Source of the DNA: Gordius sp. MW1
Taxonomy: Eukaryota; Nematomorpha; Gordioida; Gordea; Gordiidae
DNA length: 64,000 nt
Assembly (NCBI GenBank): GCA_964036665.1
Contig: OZ038528.1
Coordinates: 5,772,501-5,836,500 of the forward strand
Reading direction: 5' to 3'
The position numbers were made by a program, and so were the translations under genes. The notes beneath the pieces are model-generated. The model did no database searches. It was not told the DNA's origin and saw nothing but the letters and a program-made list of their open reading frames with translations. This document shows, in pieces, positions 62,702 through 64,000 of the stretch; the first letter of the stretch is position 1; every line of letters begins with the position of its first letter.

Positions 62702-63057
62702 GATTCCGGTTCATAAGATAAAGTTGCAAAAGATAAACGAATTGGGTTCAAAATGCCACAGTCCAAAATGCCGAAAATTAAATAGCAAATGGGGAGGGAA
62801 TTTGATGTGCATCTAATCCTAACCTAAAACGCTGACCTAAAACACTACCCTGAACCTTAACCCTGTCCCTTAAAGTTTTAGAGTGCAGCAATAATCGTTA
62901 AATGCATACGCATGCGCATTATTAAAACGCGCAGCTATCTGATTGGTCTGTTAAATGCATACGCATGCGCATTAAAACGGACAAATTTGAAATGGTGAAG
63001 GTTTGGTGGCATTTGGTGAAGTTTATATTTTGAAACTTTACCTTTTGAATTAAAACG
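62702..63057. mobile_element. 356-bp insertion with 9-bp target duplication
   Basis: Flanked by ATATCTAAA at 62693-62701 and 63058-63066; it splits the second arm of the inverted repeat exactly. The interior shares a block with 52851-53062, including paired GCATACGCATGCGCATTA words. Ends are not obvious inverted repeats, so the class is unknown. Confidence 0.82.
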
Positions 63058-63297
63058 ATATCTAAACCCATTTCCACCCTCTCATTTTATCAAGCCAACA
63101 TTACCATTATTTAACACAAATTCTATGTGTATATAGTTCTTTTTATTATTAAATATAAAATTCTGTTCTCAAAAATACCATAAATTCCTATATTTTTAGC
63201 TTCACTAAAATCGATTAAAGCTTTAATTACAAAATCTAAAAATTAAATAAAATTTTTTAAACGTATTATTTTATTAATTGTTTTATATAGTTTTCAA

Positions 63298-63473
63298 GGT
63301 GGCCCGTCAACTCGCCGAAAACAATCTCGCCGAAAATAATGACCCCCAGCTAAAAAAATGTCCCCAAATTTGTGATTGGTTGATGAGTTAGGGTTAATAA
63401 GCTTGGGGACCTTTTTTTAGCTGGGGGACATTATTTTTCGGCGAGATTGTTTTCGGCGAGTTGATAGGGCACC
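63298..63473. repeat. MULE-like foldback MITE, 176 bp
   Basis: Arms of about 60 bp starting GGTGGCCCGTCAACTCGCCG and ending CGGCGAGTTGATAGGGCACC, with only a ~55-bp loop. Perfect 9-bp target duplication AGTTTTCAA (63289-63297 and 63474-63482). A 9-bp duplication with long arms fits Mutator-like elements. No coding. Confidence 0.9.
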
Positions 63474-63482
63474 AGTTTTCAA

Positions 63483-64000
63483 GTTAAGGGTTGGGCTCTT
63501 AAAACATAATATGCATTAGGAAGACTCAGATGGTAGCAACCTTATGATAGCTAAAAAGTCTTAGTTCTATACCTTTCTAAAAATATTCTTCCATTTATAA
63601 AATTTAAATCTATTATATTCACAATCATTGATAGCTTAATTTTGGGTGATTCAAAAAATGGCCCTAACGTAAAATAAAAAAGTTTAATTTTCAAAAGAGA
63701 ATGCGCATCTATAAAAAGTTACTTTCAAAAGCTGAGCTTCAAATGTTATTCACATTTTAAAAAAGATATTTGTACTTAAGAATAATTTATCAAATTCTTT
63801 TTAACTACCTTCCAAAGAAAATATGCTATAATATGTATTTACACATGTAATAGAGTAATAACATAATTATAATATAATAATTCTGTTGCATAGTGTATAT
63901 ATTAATAACAATTGCGGCTTATAAATTTGAATCAGGTGCTTTAAGCTTATTGCCCCAAAATGAGGAAAGACGGTAGAGCCATTCTTGCCAATAATAAGTA
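63483..64000. other. Non-coding AT-rich end of window
   Basis: No recognisable open frame, RNA gene or repeat on either strand. Confidence 0.4.

Larger units (their letters stand above)
61560..63140. repeat. Large inverted repeat, arms about 0.5 kb
   Basis: Arm 61560-62042 is the reverse complement of 62320-62701 plus 63058-63140. The loop between holds the repeat-containing frame. Diagnostic pairs: CAGTTGAAACAGGAGGGTGA with TCACCCTCCTGTTTCAACTG, and GGTCGTCCAACAACCATTGT with ACAATGGTTGCTGGACGACC. The second arm is split by the 356-bp insertion at 62702. Confidence 0.88.

Overview
The window is nuclear DNA from an invertebrate-type animal. It is very AT-rich and has spliced genes, metazoan-specific protein architectures, an (A)CCCTAA-type repeat tract and many hAT-type, Helitron-like and Ty3/gypsy elements. 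Several introns of 36-40 nt sit beside kilobase introns. That mix is seen, for example, in flatworms, but the sequence alone does not fix the phylum.

Layout. 1-1005: a Ty3/gypsy reverse-transcriptase fossil and an LTR-like piece in the other orientation. 1010-4610: non-coding, with a degenerate minisatellite (about 2385-2945) and a Helitron-like 5' fragment. 4614-19165 (+): a complete ubiquitin-specific protease of the USP4/11/15 group, which I could thread through 18 coding exons with matching phases (942 aa). 19170-26660: intergenic DNA with MITEs, a 73-bp tandem duplication and an 864-bp hAT deletion derivative. 26663-38623 (+): Rab3 GTPase-activating protein non-catalytic subunit (RAB3GAP2), threaded through 26 coding exons (about 1440 aa; first exon tentative). 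38700-45370: repeat-rich DNA with a tandem array carrying an inserted MITE, a CTCGTCTCG-rich element and a Helitron-like element. 45374-63482: a nested graveyard. It holds two Ty3/gypsy fossils, one of them with a hAT-type element in its body and a MITE in its 5' LTR. The other carries a 2.9-kb hAT element with a recognisable transposase. It also holds a 2-kb segment present twice, a large inverted repeat and a MULE-like hairpin.

The two host genes are independent housekeeping genes on the same strand: deubiquitination, and Rab3/Rab18 membrane-traffic control. Nothing indicates an operon. Their introns are a landing ground for short palindromic elements, many with intact 8-bp target duplications that can be read directly.

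Most striking observations: a perfect 74-bp tandem duplication that doubles the splice acceptor and first codons of RAB3GAP2 exon 10; a 38-bp hairpin that appears to be the smallest possible copy of a MITE, still flanked by its 8-bp target duplication; and a duplicated coding segment with a repeated motif resembling the C-terminal end of GIY-YIG/Penelope-type endonucleases.
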